64,000 nt of DNA from Spirosoma luteum DSM 19990 (GTDB lineage: Bacteria; Bacteroidota; Bacteroidia; Cytophagales; Spirosomataceae). Within the stretch, counting starts at the first letter, position 1, and every line of letters begins with the position of its first letter. The stretch is from assembly GCF_000374065.1 (NCBI RefSeq), contig NZ_KB893246.1, positions 248,001 to 312,000 of the forward strand, read 5' to 3'. The translations under genes and the position numbers were made by a program. The notes under the pieces were generated by a model, which did not search any database, had not been told where the DNA came from, and was given only the letters and a program-made list of their open reading frames with translations. Positions 19,171 to 28,963 of the stretch are shown here, in pieces.

Positions 19171-22100
19171 TTAGAAACCAATGCTTAAACCTACATTATA
19201 ACTCCGGGTCAGGGGGTAGTTACCTACGTCAATACCAAAGTTAGAATCAGCATTACCACCAACGGCAGGGTCAAGACCAGTGTACTTGGTGACGGTGAAC
19301 AAGTTATTCGCTGAGGCTGAAATCCGTACACGCTGTAATCCAATTGAATTCAGCATGGTAGTAGGCAAATTGTATCCCACTGATACGTTCTGCAGGCGGA
19401 AGTACGAACCATTCTCCACGTAATATGAATTAGGTACGGTGTTGGTGCTAAAGTTTGATACACCTTCAAATATGGGAATGGTTGTGTTGGTATTAGTCGG
19501 TGTCCAGGAATCCAAGACACGAGCACTAACCGCTGCTCCCGTAAAGGAGGGATAGAAATCCGTGAACCACTTCGAGTTGTTGAAAATCTTGTTCCCCAGC
19601 GATGTGTAGGCGTATGTATTGAAATCAAAACCTTTGTAACGCAGGGTCAGGTTCAAACCACCGTTAAACTTTGGAACCGGGCTGCCCAGGAATGTCCGGT
19701 CATCCGACGTGATTTTTCCATCACCGTTGATGTCCGCATAACGGAAACGACCTAGTCCGGCACCTTCCTGCGTTGGAGCACTTTTCACTTCTTCGGCTGT
19801 GTTGAACAGGCCAATCACTTTATAACCAAAGAAAGAAGAAATAGACTGCCCTTCCTGATTACGAACCACGTTTCCATTCAGGCGAGTACCACCCGCATCA
19901 AAATAGGTGTTTCCAGGCGCCAGGGACTGGATTTCGTTCTTCAGAAAACCACCCGTTGCGTTCAGTTCGTAGGTTAAATCACCAGTAATCTTACCACGGG
20001 TGATGATCTGAATATCAACACCTTGGTTACGCATACTTGCGATGTTAACGGCAGGAGCATTCGCCCGCACACCAACCACCCCAGCGAGTGGAACTGTGTA
20101 CAGCAAGTCCCGGGTATCTTTCCGCCACAGGTCGAAGATAACTTCTAGGCGGTTGTTCAGAAATGATCCATCGATACCAAAGTTGGAGGTAGTACTGGTT
20201 TCCCACTTAGCATCGGCATTACCAATACGGCTTCTGAAGAAACCTGGGCTGATGGATGAGTTTGTTCCGTTGATATCATAGCCATTACCTGGATTAGAGG
20301 CAAACAAACTATACTGATTATTTGGGTCAACGTTGTTCGAATTACCCATTAACCCGTAGCCACCCCGAACTTTCAGGTCCGATACCCATGGGAGATTTTT
20401 CATGAAATCTTCCGACGACAGACGCCAGGCTGCCGAAACAGCCGGGAATACACCATATCGATTGTTAGCACCAAAGCGGGACGAACCATCACGACGAACA
20501 ACGCCCGTCAAAATGTACTTATCGTTGTAGATGTAGTTAACACGACCGAACAGCGAGTAAAAGTTTACACCGCTAAAGAGGTCACTGTTAGCCTGACGAC
20601 CGGTGGTAGCTAGGTTACTAAGCGTTACGTAGGAAACATCCTGCGAGAACGGATTAGTACCGTTGCCGCTTACGTTCCGGCCACGACCCGTGTTGAGTGC
20701 TTCGATACCTGCTAGTAAATCGATGTTATGAACACCAATTTTTTTCTGGTACTGAGCCTGGTTCGTAAATGTATAACCGAAGTTATAACCCGATCCTTCA
20801 TTAAACGTGTAGGTCGTGTTATTTTCCGAGTTCTCGTACTGTCTTGGCCCGTAGCCGGTGAAATAGTAGCTGCCATACTGTAGACCAATATTACTACGTA
20901 ACGTTAGTCCTTCGATAAGGTCGTACTCCAAGTACATATTACCGAAGCCAAGAGCATTAAAGTTGCCGTTATTTGCGATACGGTCGCGGTTAGCCACAGG
21001 GCTACGCGGGTTGTTAAAACCAGGAGCTGCAGTACCGGCATACCCACCGAATTCATCATATACCGGAATGATTGGTGGCATCCGGAAAGCCTGAAGAATG
21101 TCATTCTCATCGGCCGATACACCCCGTCCACCATTACCACCTGTAATACCTTTGTTCGACAAATAGGTAATCTGCAGGTTTTCACCAAACCGCAGTTTCT
21201 TGGTTACGTCAAACTCCGTATTAACCCGAAAATTATAACGGGTCGAACTATTGTTCAACAGAATACCCTGCAGATTCTGCATACCTAAGCTAACATAATA
21301 GCGGCTGCTCTCCGTACCACCGGAGAAGCCGAGCGTTTGCCGGAAAATAGGTGCATTACGGGTAATGGCTTTATACCAATCGGTACCTTCTTTATTTGCC
21401 CGAACAACCTGATAAATGGGGCCAGCAGTAATATCAGTGTTGTATTTAGCTTTTGCAGCGGCTAAATCGACGGTACCGACAACACCCCCTACACCACCTA
21501 CGTTAATGTAATCCGGTAAAACGGGGGTTTGTCCCTTTCCGTACTGTCCACCGGCAACATTACTAAAATCCGGGGTTACGCCATTGGCGATTGCCGTGTT
21601 TCTAATTGCATTCCAGGTCCAGTCGGCCTGCTGCTGTGGGTTCAGGATTGGCAGGCCTTTGCCTGGATCGGTAAAACCATAGAGCCCATCATAGCTGATG
21701 CTCAGTTTACGGGCTTTACGCTGTCCTTTCTTGGTTGTAATGACAATCACACCGTTGGCGGCCCGTGCTCCGTAAATAGAGGCAGCGGCAGCATCCTTCA
21801 GCACTGTAGTCGATTCGACATCGTCCGGTGCAACAAAGTTGACACCTCCCGTTGGCACACCGTCTACAACGTACAACGGCTCGTTACCACCAAAGGCACC
21901 AAAACCACGTACCCGAATAATACTGGTTGTGCCAGGCTGTCCGTTCGTAATAACCGTTACGCCGGATACACGGCCCTGTAACTGTTGCTCAACGTTACCC
22001 GAGGGAATAGCGGCTAGGTCTTTTGCTTTTACAGTTGATACAGCACCGGTATTGTCACGTTTGTTGTCTGTCGTATAACCCGTAACAATTACTTCCGACA

Positions 22101-22419
22101 GTGCCGTAGCATCATCTTCTATAGTAATGTTAAGGGCTGAACGATTTCCTACGTTTACTTCCTGGGTTTTAAATCCTATAGCAGATATCACTAATACTGG
22201 ATTGTTGCCCCGAATGTTGAGTGAATAATCACCATTTGCGTCAGTCGAAGTACCCGTTTGCGTACCTTTCAGTACAATGTTGGCTCCCGGAACCGGGCCA
22301 TCGACACTCGTAACTTTACCCGTCAAACGACGGTCCTGGGCAGAAGCATTAAAGCTCCATAGCAGCAGGGCTGCACCCAAAAAAGCGGTCTGCAGAAACC
22401 TGTAGAGCGTTGCTTTCAT
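19171..22419 (-). CDS. SusC/RagA-family TonB-linked outer-membrane transporter
   Basis: 1,082 residues from the ATG at 22419 (MKATLYRFLQTAFLG), which begins a standard signal peptide ending NASAQ; the reading up to 22485 adds an implausible leader that would overlap the promoter. Domains: CarboxypepD_reg-like (~27-105), TonB-box-like SEVIVTGY, plug (DNTGAVSTVKAKDL to YGARAANGVIVITTKKG, the SusC-typical plug end), and a 22-stranded barrel to the terminal ...YNVGLSIGF with aromatic last residue. It imports ligand together with the SusD-like partner, using TonB energy. The promoter is at 22456-22486. Confidence 0.96.
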   Translation of the reverse strand: MKATLYRFLQTAFLGAALLLWSFNASAQDRRLTGKVTSVDGPVPGANIVLKGTQTGTSTDANGDYSLNIRGNNPVLVISAIGFKTQEVNVGNRSALNITIEDDATALSEVIVTGYTTDNKRDNTGAVSTVKAKDLAAIPSGNVEQQLQGRVSGVTVITNGQPGTTSIIRVRGFGAFGGNEPLYVVDGVPTGGVNFVAPDDVESTTVLKDAAAASIYGARAANGVIVITTKKGQRKARKLSISYDGLYGFTDPGKGLPILNPQQQADWTWNAIRNTAIANGVTPDFSNVAGGQYGKGQTPVLPDYINVGGVGGVVGTVDLAAAKAKYNTDITAGPIYQVVRANKEGTDWYKAITRNAPIFRQTLGFSGGTESSRYYVSLGMQNLQGILLNNSSTRYNFRVNTEFDVTKKLRFGENLQITYLSNKGITGGNGGRGVSADENDILQAFRMPPIIPVYDEFGGYAGTAAPGFNNPRSPVANRDRIANNGNFNALGFGNMYLEYDLIEGLTLRSNIGLQYGSYYFTGYGPRQYENSENNTTYTFNEGSGYNFGYTFTNQAQYQKKIGVHNIDLLAGIEALNTGRGRNVSGNGTNPFSQDVSYVTLSNLATTGRQANSDLFSGVNFYSLFGRVNYIYNDKYILTGVVRRDGSSRFGANNRYGVFPAVSAAWRLSSEDFMKNLPWVSDLKVRGGYGLMGNSNNVDPNNQYSLFASNPGNGYDINGTNSSISPGFFRSRIGNADAKWETSTTSNFGIDGSFLNNRLEVIFDLWRKDTRDLLYTVPLAGVVGVRANAPAVNIASMRNQGVDIQIITRGKITGDLTYELNATGGFLKNEIQSLAPGNTYFDAGGTRLNGNVVRNQEGQSISSFFGYKVIGLFNTAEEVKSAPTQEGAGLGRFRYADINGDGKITSDDRTFLGSPVPKFNGGLNLTLRYKGFDFNTYAYTSLGNKIFNNSKWFTDFYPSFTGAAVSARVLDSWTPTNTNTTIPIFEGVSNFSTNTVPNSYYVENGSYFRLQNVSVGYNLPTTMLNSIGLQRVRISASANNLFTVTKYTGLDPAVGGNADSNFGIDVGNYPLTRSYNVGLSIGF

Positions 22420-22455
22420 GAAGATTAGGTTGGTTTTAAATTGAGTTAAACACAT

Positions 22456-22486
22456 CAAAATTATATCGTTTAAATTATATTTCAAA
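22456..22486 (-). promoter_or_regulatory. promoter of susCD, TTTG-N19-TAATTTTG
   Basis: Reading the minus strand, TTTG (22486-22483) is followed after 19 nt by TAATTTTG (22463-22456). This matches the Bacteroidota -33 TTTG / -7 TAnnTTTG consensus. Transcription should start near 22450, leaving a leader of about 30 nt before the ATG at 22419. The 290-bp spacer to rqcH is strongly AT-rich and holds no other gene. Confidence 0.75.
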
Positions 22487-22694
22487 AAGAAATTTTAATA
22501 AAAATATGAAAGGCAGATAATTAAAGGAGTATTAATTATCTATTTAATCATACTAACCAAACCAATAACTATCTGGTAATTAAGTATATATACTCACGTA
22601 AGATAAATTTAATATATGAATAGTTATAAAAGATTTTGATGTTTTAGTCCTTTTTTAACCCTTAATTTACATATGGTTAACGTTGCGGTTGCAT

Positions 22695-22702
22695 TACTTT
22701 TG
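22695..22702 (+). promoter_or_regulatory. -7 element TACTTTTG for rqcH
   Basis: TACTTTTG matches TAnnTTTG and ends only 7 nt before the ATG at 22710. If used, the mRNA would have almost no leader. It also rules against the upstream TTG at 22683 as the translation start, since that codon lies before the promoter element. No clear -33 TTG is present at the usual distance. Confidence 0.5.
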
Positions 22703-22709
22703 TGGCCTT

Positions 22710-24341
22710 ATGCACACGAACTATTACTTCCTCCGGCAACTCGCTCCGGCTCTTAAATCACACTTGATAACCCTTCCCGAATCATCTGACCAGCTTGGTT
22801 CTGGTCTGCGATTTATGGAATGTTTTAGCCAGGACCGGGATGAGGTAATACTAGTCTTTGCGCAGGCAAGGGGGAAAAGTAACTACTATAAGCCATTTTA
22901 TGTAAAAGCGACACTTCGTCCCGATTTCTCTGGATTAGTATTTCCTGAAACAGTACATCGTGCCCGAACCAATAGCGTCAATTTATTGGAAGTAGTGGTT
23001 GGAGAGCCGGGTAACGAACACCGGGTAACTGACGTACGCTCATTTCTGAATGAGCGCTGTCTGGCCATTGTACTGGAGGGTGGTTTCTCGCTTTTGTTCA
23101 AATTTTTCGGGAATCGTCCTAACCTGTTAGCTTTCCAGAATAATGACGTCATCGACTCCTTTAATCGGCAGTTGGTAGGTGACGGACAATTATTGCTGAA
23201 TGAATTTGACCGTCCTATTGACCAGTCTTACGAAGCTTTTGAGCGTGCCGGTTTCGACCATAGGATATTATTTCCCACGTTCGGTAAAGTAGTAAATGAG
23301 TGGATTGAGCAGCAAAATGCCGTAGATGAAAAGGCTAAATGGGATATTATACAGGAAACCCTGCACCAACTTGAGCATCCCCATTACCATCTGACTCGTC
23401 TGCATCATAAGCCTACATTGAGCTTGTTGTCGATGGGCAATATACAACGTGACTATAGTGACCCTATGGAAGCGGCCACTGGTTTTTACATCGCCTACAC
23501 GGGTATCAGCCTTTTCGAACAGGAAAAAACTACCCTGTTGCGACTGCTTGAGAAAAATCAGAAAAGAATTGAATATCAACTTGATGCAGCTATGCAGCGA
23601 ATTCTGATTCGGGAAGAAACGGCCAGCCACGAGGAAGTGGGCCATATCCTGATGGCTAATCTGCACGATATACCACAAGTGCCCGGTGCAAAATCGCCTG
23701 AACGGTTAACGTTATACGACTTTTACCGGGATCAGCCGGTAACCATCAAACTTAAATCAGAACTTAGTCCGCAGAAAAATGCTGAAAACTTTTACCGCAA
23801 GGCGAAAAATGAAAAGATTGAAGAACAGCACTTAGCCAATTTGATTGATTCGCGGGAACGCGAACTCCAGCAGATTAAGCAACAGAAAGAGGAGTTGGGA
23901 GACATTAAAACGCTCAAAGAACTACGTCGATTCAGTAAGCAAACCCTGTTGCCAGGTGTTACTAAGACCGCAACGCCTGAATCAGGCCCTCTTTTTAAAG
24001 AAGTAATGGTTGATAGCTTTCGGGTACTGATTGGCAAGAATGCAAAAAACAATGATCTGTTGACCCAGAAATATGCTTATAAAGATGATCTCTGGCTGCA
24101 CGCTCGCGATGTAACCGGTTCGCACGTAATTTTGAAGTATCAGGCTGGTAAACCGTTTCCCCGGCCTGTTATCGAGCGGGCCGCTGAATTAGCGGCCTGG
24201 CACTCAAAACGCCGAACGGATAGTTTATGCCCCGTTACTGTAACGCCAAAAAAATTCGTTCGTAAACCCAAAGGTATGGCTCCCGGACAGGTGATTATTG
24301 AAAAAGAAGATGTGGTCCTGGTGGTGCCCAGGGGAGAATAG
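22710..24341 (+). CDS. rqcH: RqcH homologue (NFACT protein, ribosome-associated quality control)
   Basis: 543 residues from ATG 22710 (MHTNYYFLRQLAPALK). NFACT-N occupies ~1-240; a helical coiled-coil middle covers ~270-425 (KAKNEKIEEQHLANLIDSRERELQ). The C-terminal NFACT-R (DUF814) domain is FRVLIGKNAKNNDLLTQKYA, then DLWLHARDVTGSHVILK, the strongly conserved part. RqcH binds the 50S subunit with peptidyl-tRNA after ribosome splitting and adds C-terminal alanine tails. The N-terminal domain is divergent from Bacillus RqcH, where an Asp-Arg pair is needed for tRNA binding; I cannot place that pair with certainty. It is divergently transcribed from susC and convergent with the permease gene. 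Confidence 0.9.
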   Translation: MHTNYYFLRQLAPALKSHLITLPESSDQLGSGLRFMECFSQDRDEVILVFAQARGKSNYYKPFYVKATLRPDFSGLVFPETVHRARTNSVNLLEVVVGEPGNEHRVTDVRSFLNERCLAIVLEGGFSLLFKFFGNRPNLLAFQNNDVIDSFNRQLVGDGQLLLNEFDRPIDQSYEAFERAGFDHRILFPTFGKVVNEWIEQQNAVDEKAKWDIIQETLHQLEHPHYHLTRLHHKPTLSLLSMGNIQRDYSDPMEAATGFYIAYTGISLFEQEKTTLLRLLEKNQKRIEYQLDAAMQRILIREETASHEEVGHILMANLHDIPQVPGAKSPERLTLYDFYRDQPVTIKLKSELSPQKNAENFYRKAKNEKIEEQHLANLIDSRERELQQIKQQKEELGDIKTLKELRRFSKQTLLPGVTKTATPESGPLFKEVMVDSFRVLIGKNAKNNDLLTQKYAYKDDLWLHARDVTGSHVILKYQAGKPFPRPVIERAAELAAWHSKRRTDSLCPVTVTPKKFVRKPKGMAPGQVIIEKEDVVLVVPRGE

Positions 24342-24414
24342 TTTTTGGTATACGGTTAACGGGCGCATAAATATGGATGACGCGCCAGCTAACCGTAAAC
24401 CATATACCAAAAAC
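24341..24414. terminator. long hairpin between convergent rqcH and permease genes
   Basis: The outer arms 24341-24352 and 24403-24414 are perfect over 12 bp. Pairing then resumes (CGGTTA with TAACCG, GGCGC with GCGCC) with a 7-nt bulge on the right side. The left arm starts on the last base of the rqcH stop codon, and the permease gene ends 15 bp beyond the right arm. It likely serves as a two-way terminator. The arms are built from GGTTTAC-like words as in several other spacers here. Confidence 0.7.
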
Positions 24415-24428
24415 CCCAGCCTTATGTC

Positions 24429-25670
24429 TTACTTTGCCCGGATGGCAATCACGGGGTCCATACGGGAGGCCGAGAAAGCAGGAACGATGCCCGATACAAT
24501 ACCAATGATGCTGGAAACCCCCAGGCCAAGCGCAATATTGCCCGCCGTTAACTGAAGGTCGAGACTACCCAAGTCAAGGAACGATAGTAAATAAACCAGC
24601 AGAATACCCGCCAGCCCGCCTACCAGGCTTAGCAGAATAGCCTCAAATAGAAACTGAAATAAAATAAAATAATTCTTGGCACCCAATGATTTTTGAATGC
24701 CAATGATATTGGTGCGTTCCTTCACACTGACGAACATAATATTGGCAATACCAAACCCACCAATCAGGATAGAGAACCCACCAATTACCCAACCAGCTAG
24801 AGTCAACACAGTAAAAATGCCACTGATAGCCTGCGCCAGTGCCTCAGGCCGGTTGATGGAAAAGTTATCATCCTGCAGAGGGCGAAGTCCGCGCCGGGTA
24901 CGCATAATACCTCTGACTTCGCTTTCCAGTTCTAGTAAACCCTGATCGGAAGCATAACCCTTCACCGCGATTCTGACATTCGGGTTAAGCGAGTGGAACA
25001 TTTTAGCAAAGGCCCCATAGGGAATTATGCATTTAATGTCAGGATTGCCGCCTACATTGATAATGCTCTCCCCCTTTTTCTCCTGAACACCGATAACCGT
25101 GAAATTCAGGCCATTGATTTTAAACGTTTTGCCCGTTGGGTCCTGATTCGGGAATAAATTTTCGGCTACGTCGGACCCAATGATGACCACATTCCGGGAT
25201 ACGTCGATTTCCTGTTGGGTGAAATACCGACCCTGACTGACCGGGACATCCGAAATTTTGTTGTAATCCAGCGTAGTGCCCTGAATAAGCGACGACATGC
25301 TATTATTGCCATTCTTGACGGTAACCCGACCTTTGAACGACATGGCTACTACAGCTTCGGCATTTTCGAGTTGTTCACTTAGCAAACGATATTCCTTATA
25401 AGAAGACTCCGGGCGTTGAAAGTACTTCCACCATTGGTACTCGCCCCCAAAAACCCAGGGCCATTTTTCGACGTACACTACCTTATCGCCGATAAATGAT
25501 AGACTGTCCCGAATATTGCGCTCCAGTGAATCGACCAGCGTAAACACGGCAATAATGGCAAAAATACCAATGGTTACGCCAAGCAGCGAGAGCATCGTGC
25601 GGAGGAGATTCGAGCGGAGCGCCTGCCAGGCAAACCGGAAACTTTCAAGGGTCTGACGAATGAAGGCCAT
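24429..25670 (-). CDS. MacB/FtsX-type ABC transporter permease
   Basis: 413 residues from ATG 25670 (MAFIRQTLESFRFAWQ); a reading up to 25811 adds 47 residues that do not look like this family. One N-terminal membrane helix (~22-45, LLRTMLSLLGVTIGIFAIIAVF), a large MacB_PCD periplasmic domain (~60-250), and three C-terminal helices with the FtsX core (GGFGIANIMFVSVKERTNIIGIQKSLGA, the conserved FtsX-family loop). These permeases transmit mechanical force rather than form a channel, for lipoprotein, peptide or antibiotic export. No ATPase gene is adjacent. Convergent with rqcH, divergent from ggt. Confidence 0.93.
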   Translation of the reverse strand: MAFIRQTLESFRFAWQALRSNLLRTMLSLLGVTIGIFAIIAVFTLVDSLERNIRDSLSFIGDKVVYVEKWPWVFGGEYQWWKYFQRPESSYKEYRLLSEQLENAEAVVAMSFKGRVTVKNGNNSMSSLIQGTTLDYNKISDVPVSQGRYFTQQEIDVSRNVVIIGSDVAENLFPNQDPTGKTFKINGLNFTVIGVQEKKGESIINVGGNPDIKCIIPYGAFAKMFHSLNPNVRIAVKGYASDQGLLELESEVRGIMRTRRGLRPLQDDNFSINRPEALAQAISGIFTVLTLAGWVIGGFSILIGGFGIANIMFVSVKERTNIIGIQKSLGAKNYFILFQFLFEAILLSLVGGLAGILLVYLLSFLDLGSLDLQLTAGNIALGLGVSSIIGIVSGIVPAFSASRMDPVIAIRAK

Positions 25671-25840
25671 CGGGTAGTAAAGAGCGAAAGTGCCAATGAA
25701 TGTACTACATTGTAGTTGATTCAACAACGCATTTGGGATGAGGATGGGACTGTACTGGATAAGTGGTTGATTTGAGCAGAGGAAGAAGGCTGCTTTTTTT
25801 GTAGTTTGCAAAGCGATTACAACCTAACATAACCGCTCCT

Positions 25841-27646
25841 ATGAAGCCATCCATTACCCGGTATTCCCTGTTCATTCTCGTTGCCGCCGGATTAATTACC
25901 TGCAAAACGCAGTCCCCTACCACCCCGACCGATAAAAGAGTAACCCAAAGCCAGGGTGTTTACCAGTATAAAGACGAAGACCCAACCGTTAAACTCTTCT
26001 TCTCAGACCGGGTTGGGGTAACGGGGCGTAATGGCATGGTTGCTTCGGCACACCCGGAAGCATCGCAGGTGGGGCTGACCATTTTGAAAGCCGGGGGTAA
26101 TGCCGTCGATGCGGCCGTAGCCGTACAATTTGCGTTGGCGGTAGTATATCCCGGTGCGGGCAACATTGGCGGTGGCGGCTTTATGGTTTATCGGGACAAT
26201 GCGGGAAAAGCCTACTCCCTCGATTACCGCGAAAAAGCCCCGGCCGCAGCGACCAAAGATATGTATCTCGATTCGGTGGGAAACGTCCGGACCGGTTTAA
26301 GTATTAGTGGACACTTGGCCAGTGGGGTACCGGGTTCGGTAGATGGCATGGCCGAAGCACACAAACGATTTGGTAAACTTACCTGGGCGCAGGTGCTGCA
26401 ACCCGCCGTTGATTTAGCCGCTAATGGGTTTGCTCTTACTGAACGGGATGCGCTCGGTTTGAACCGCGTGAAAGGTGACCTCGATAAAATTAATCCCGGC
26501 AAATCATACTTTGTGAAGAGTACCGTTCCAACGGATACTACAACGTGGCATCCCGGCGACAAACTGGTTCAGGCCGATTTAGCCAAAACGCTGCAACGGA
26601 TTCAGGCGCAGGGAAGGGCTGGCTTCTACGAAGGAGAAACCGCCCGGCTGCTGGCCGAAGAGATGGTACGCGGGAAAGGAATCATTACCGAAGAAGACCT
26701 GAAAAACTACCACTCCGTCTGGCGCGATCCCATTCAGGCAAGCTACAAGCAATACAATGTAATTACCATGCCGCCCACCTCCAGCGGGGGCGTAGCATTA
26801 ATCCAGATGATGCGTTTCGTGGAGCCATTTCCCCTGCGCAAATGGGGTTGGAACCGCGATAGTACTACACAGGTGATGATAGAAGCCGAACGGCGTGTGT
26901 ATGCCGACCGGGCCAAATTTCTGGGCGACCCTGATTTTGTAAAAGTACCGGTCGCTCAACTTATCAGCCCCGACTACTTACGCAGCCGCTGGACTGATTT
27001 CTCGTGGGCCAAAGCTACCAACAGCAACGACCTGAAAGGGGGCGTCCTTCCCGGCTACGAAAGTCTGGAAACAACCCATTTTTCGGTAGTGGATAAAGAT
27101 GGCAATGCGGTTAGTATCACGACTACATTAAATGGGGGTTATGGTAGCCGGGTTGTAGTGGGAGGAGCCGGTTTTTTCATGAACAATGAAATGGACGATT
27201 TCAGCGTGAAACCGGGGGTTCCAAATATGTATGGCCTGGTAGGTAATCAAGCCAATTCTATTGCCCCTAACAAGAGGATGCTGTCGTCCATGACGCCAAC
27301 TATTCTGGAAAAAGAGGGTAAGCTGTTTATGGTAGTGGGTACGCCGGGCGGCTCCACAATTATGACCTCGGTGTACCAGACCATCCTGAACGTGATTGAA
27401 CACGGCATGACCATGCAACAGGCTGTCAACGCGCTCAAGTTTCATCACCAATGGCTCCCCGACAAAACAATCTTTGAAAATGGAGCCTTCTCCGAACCAA
27501 CAATTGACTATCTCAAAAACCGGGGCTACGTACTGGAAAAACTAACTAACACCCTGGGTCGGATGGATTGCGTGCTGGTACGTCCCGATGGTTCCTACGA
27601 GGGAGCATCCGATCCCAGAGCGGACAATACAGCACGTGGGTACTAA
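25841..27646 (+). CDS. ggt: gamma-glutamyltransferase
   Basis: 601-residue Ntn-hydrolase. The N-terminus is a lipoprotein-like signal (LFILVAAGLITC, Cys21). The precursor cleaves itself before Thr411 in TTHFSVVD, giving large and small subunits. Substrate residues include the large-subunit Arg in DYREKAPAAA and the GGYGSRV and PGGSTI glycine loops of the small subunit. The enzyme moves or hydrolyses the gamma-glutamyl group of glutathione and related peptides, here at the cell envelope. It ends at a 14-bp hairpin at 27683-27731. It is divergent from the permease gene; the 170-bp spacer has no clean TAnnTTTG. Confidence 0.95.
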   Translation: MKPSITRYSLFILVAAGLITCKTQSPTTPTDKRVTQSQGVYQYKDEDPTVKLFFSDRVGVTGRNGMVASAHPEASQVGLTILKAGGNAVDAAVAVQFALAVVYPGAGNIGGGGFMVYRDNAGKAYSLDYREKAPAAATKDMYLDSVGNVRTGLSISGHLASGVPGSVDGMAEAHKRFGKLTWAQVLQPAVDLAANGFALTERDALGLNRVKGDLDKINPGKSYFVKSTVPTDTTTWHPGDKLVQADLAKTLQRIQAQGRAGFYEGETARLLAEEMVRGKGIITEEDLKNYHSVWRDPIQASYKQYNVITMPPTSSGGVALIQMMRFVEPFPLRKWGWNRDSTTQVMIEAERRVYADRAKFLGDPDFVKVPVAQLISPDYLRSRWTDFSWAKATNSNDLKGGVLPGYESLETTHFSVVDKDGNAVSITTTLNGGYGSRVVVGGAGFFMNNEMDDFSVKPGVPNMYGLVGNQANSIAPNKRMLSSMTPTILEKEGKLFMVVGTPGGSTIMTSVYQTILNVIEHGMTMQQAVNALKFHHQWLPDKTIFENGAFSEPTIDYLKNRGYVLEKLTNTLGRMDCVLVRPDGSYEGASDPRADNTARGY

Positions 27647-27682
27647 TTACTAAACTTGGGAAAGAAGCGTTTAGCCTGCCAA

Positions 27683-27731
27683 ATAACCATCGGTGTAAAA
27701 ATAGAGAAGACTCTATGACACCGGTGGTTAT
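27683..27731 (+). terminator. two-part hairpin after ggt
   Basis: Arms 27683-27696 and 27718-27731 pair over 14 positions with one G-T wobble; a nested 5-bp stem (27702-27706 with 27711-27715) lies in the loop. It lies between ggt and lepB, with no long U-tract. Confidence 0.65.
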
Positions 27732-27778
27732 ATTTCGTTTTTGGTCCTTATCCTACATTCAATTAATCAGTGTCGGTT

Positions 27779-28948
27779 ATGCAGCAGGCAAAAAGAAAGT
27801 GGGGCAATAAACCGCCCAGGGTAAAAAAATCGCCCGTTCGGGAGTGGTTCGATTCAGTCTTATTTGCGGTAGTTGCCGCCACGCTCATTCGGTTTTTAAC
27901 ATTTGAAGCGTACGCTATCCCGACACCTTCAATGGAAAATAGTCTGATGGTGGGCGATTACTTATTTGTCAGCAAGCTGCACTATGGTATCCGAACGCCC
28001 AAAACGCCACTACAGGTGCCCCTTACGCACCAGAAGATTTGGGGTACGGAACTCCCCTCCTACAGTACCGCTATCCAACTGCCCATTTACCGCCTTCCCG
28101 GCTTTACACACATCAAAAACGGCGATGTGGTGGTCTTCAATTATCCCCCTCCCAAAGCCGGTGAACCTGCTTATCCAACCGATTTAAAGACCAATTTCAT
28201 AAAACGGTGCATCGGTATTCCGGGTGATGTTATCGAAATCCGGCAGGAGCAGGTGTTCATTAATGGGAAACTATTCCTAACCCCGCCCCGCTCCGAAACG
28301 ACCTATTTCGTAAAAACCAATGAGGTACTCGACGAGCGATTTTTTCGAAAATACGACATCGTCAACGATTTTAAATCACCCGAAGGACCGTTCATTAACT
28401 GGCAGCCCCTCGAATCAGTTAATGATGCTACAAAAACGCCGATGTTAGTTGGTTATCGGGTCAACATGACGCAGGCGGTTAGAGAGAAATTCGCTGATTT
28501 TGACTGGGTAAAGGGCATTGAGCCCATGCGCGAACCGGTTGACCAGGTTACGCCGGGTATCTACGGTGGTTCGGCCCACGCCTGGAATCAGGATAATTAC
28601 GGGCCGCTAACGGTGCCCAAAAAAGGCGTCACGGTCCCTATAAATAAGCATACTATCTCGGTGTACGGCCCGGTTATCCAGCGGTATGAGGAGAATTCCG
28701 GGGTATTGATAACCCCTACTGGTATTCGCATCAATGGTCAACCCATCACAACATACACGTTCAAACAGGATTACTACTTCATGATGGGCGACAATCGCCA
28801 CAACTCAGAAGATTCCCGCTATTGGGGTTTTGTTCCCGAAGACCACATTGTGGGGAAAGCCGTTTTCGTATGGATGTCCATCGACCCAGTTCCGGCTGAT
28901 ATTTGGCACAAAATCCGCTGGAATCGCTTGTTTCGGGTAATTGGCTAG
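27779..28948 (+). CDS. lepB: signal peptidase I
   Basis: 389 residues from ATG 27779 ([11 protein letters not shown]); a GTG at 27770 in frame is a less likely start. One N-terminal membrane anchor (~24-42). The catalytic Ser51 is in [11 protein letters not shown] and Lys142 in [13 protein letters not shown], the Ser-Lys dyad of type I signal peptidases. Box E is visible near the C-terminus ([22 protein letters not shown]). An insertion of about 150 residues between the Lys box and box E makes it larger than the E. coli enzyme, as is common in Bacteroidota. It cleaves signal peptides at the periplasmic face of the inner membrane. Confidence 0.96.
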   Translation: MQQAKRKWGNKPPRVKKSPVREWFDSVLFAVVAATLIRFLTFEAYAIPTPSMENSLMVGDYLFVSKLHYGIRTPKTPLQVPLTHQKIWGTELPSYSTAIQLPIYRLPGFTHIKNGDVVVFNYPPPKAGEPAYPTDLKTNFIKRCIGIPGDVIEIRQEQVFINGKLFLTPPRSETTYFVKTNEVLDERFFRKYDIVNDFKSPEGPFINWQPLESVNDATKTPMLVGYRVNMTQAVREKFADFDWVKGIEPMREPVDQVTPGIYGGSAHAWNQDNYGPLTVPKKGVTVPINKHTISVYGPVIQRYEENSGVLITPTGIRINGQPITTYTFKQDYYFMMGDNRHNSEDSRYWGFVPEDHIVGKAVFVWMSIDPVPADIWHKIRWNRLFRVIG

Positions 28949-28963
28949 GCAAGGAGAAAGCCC

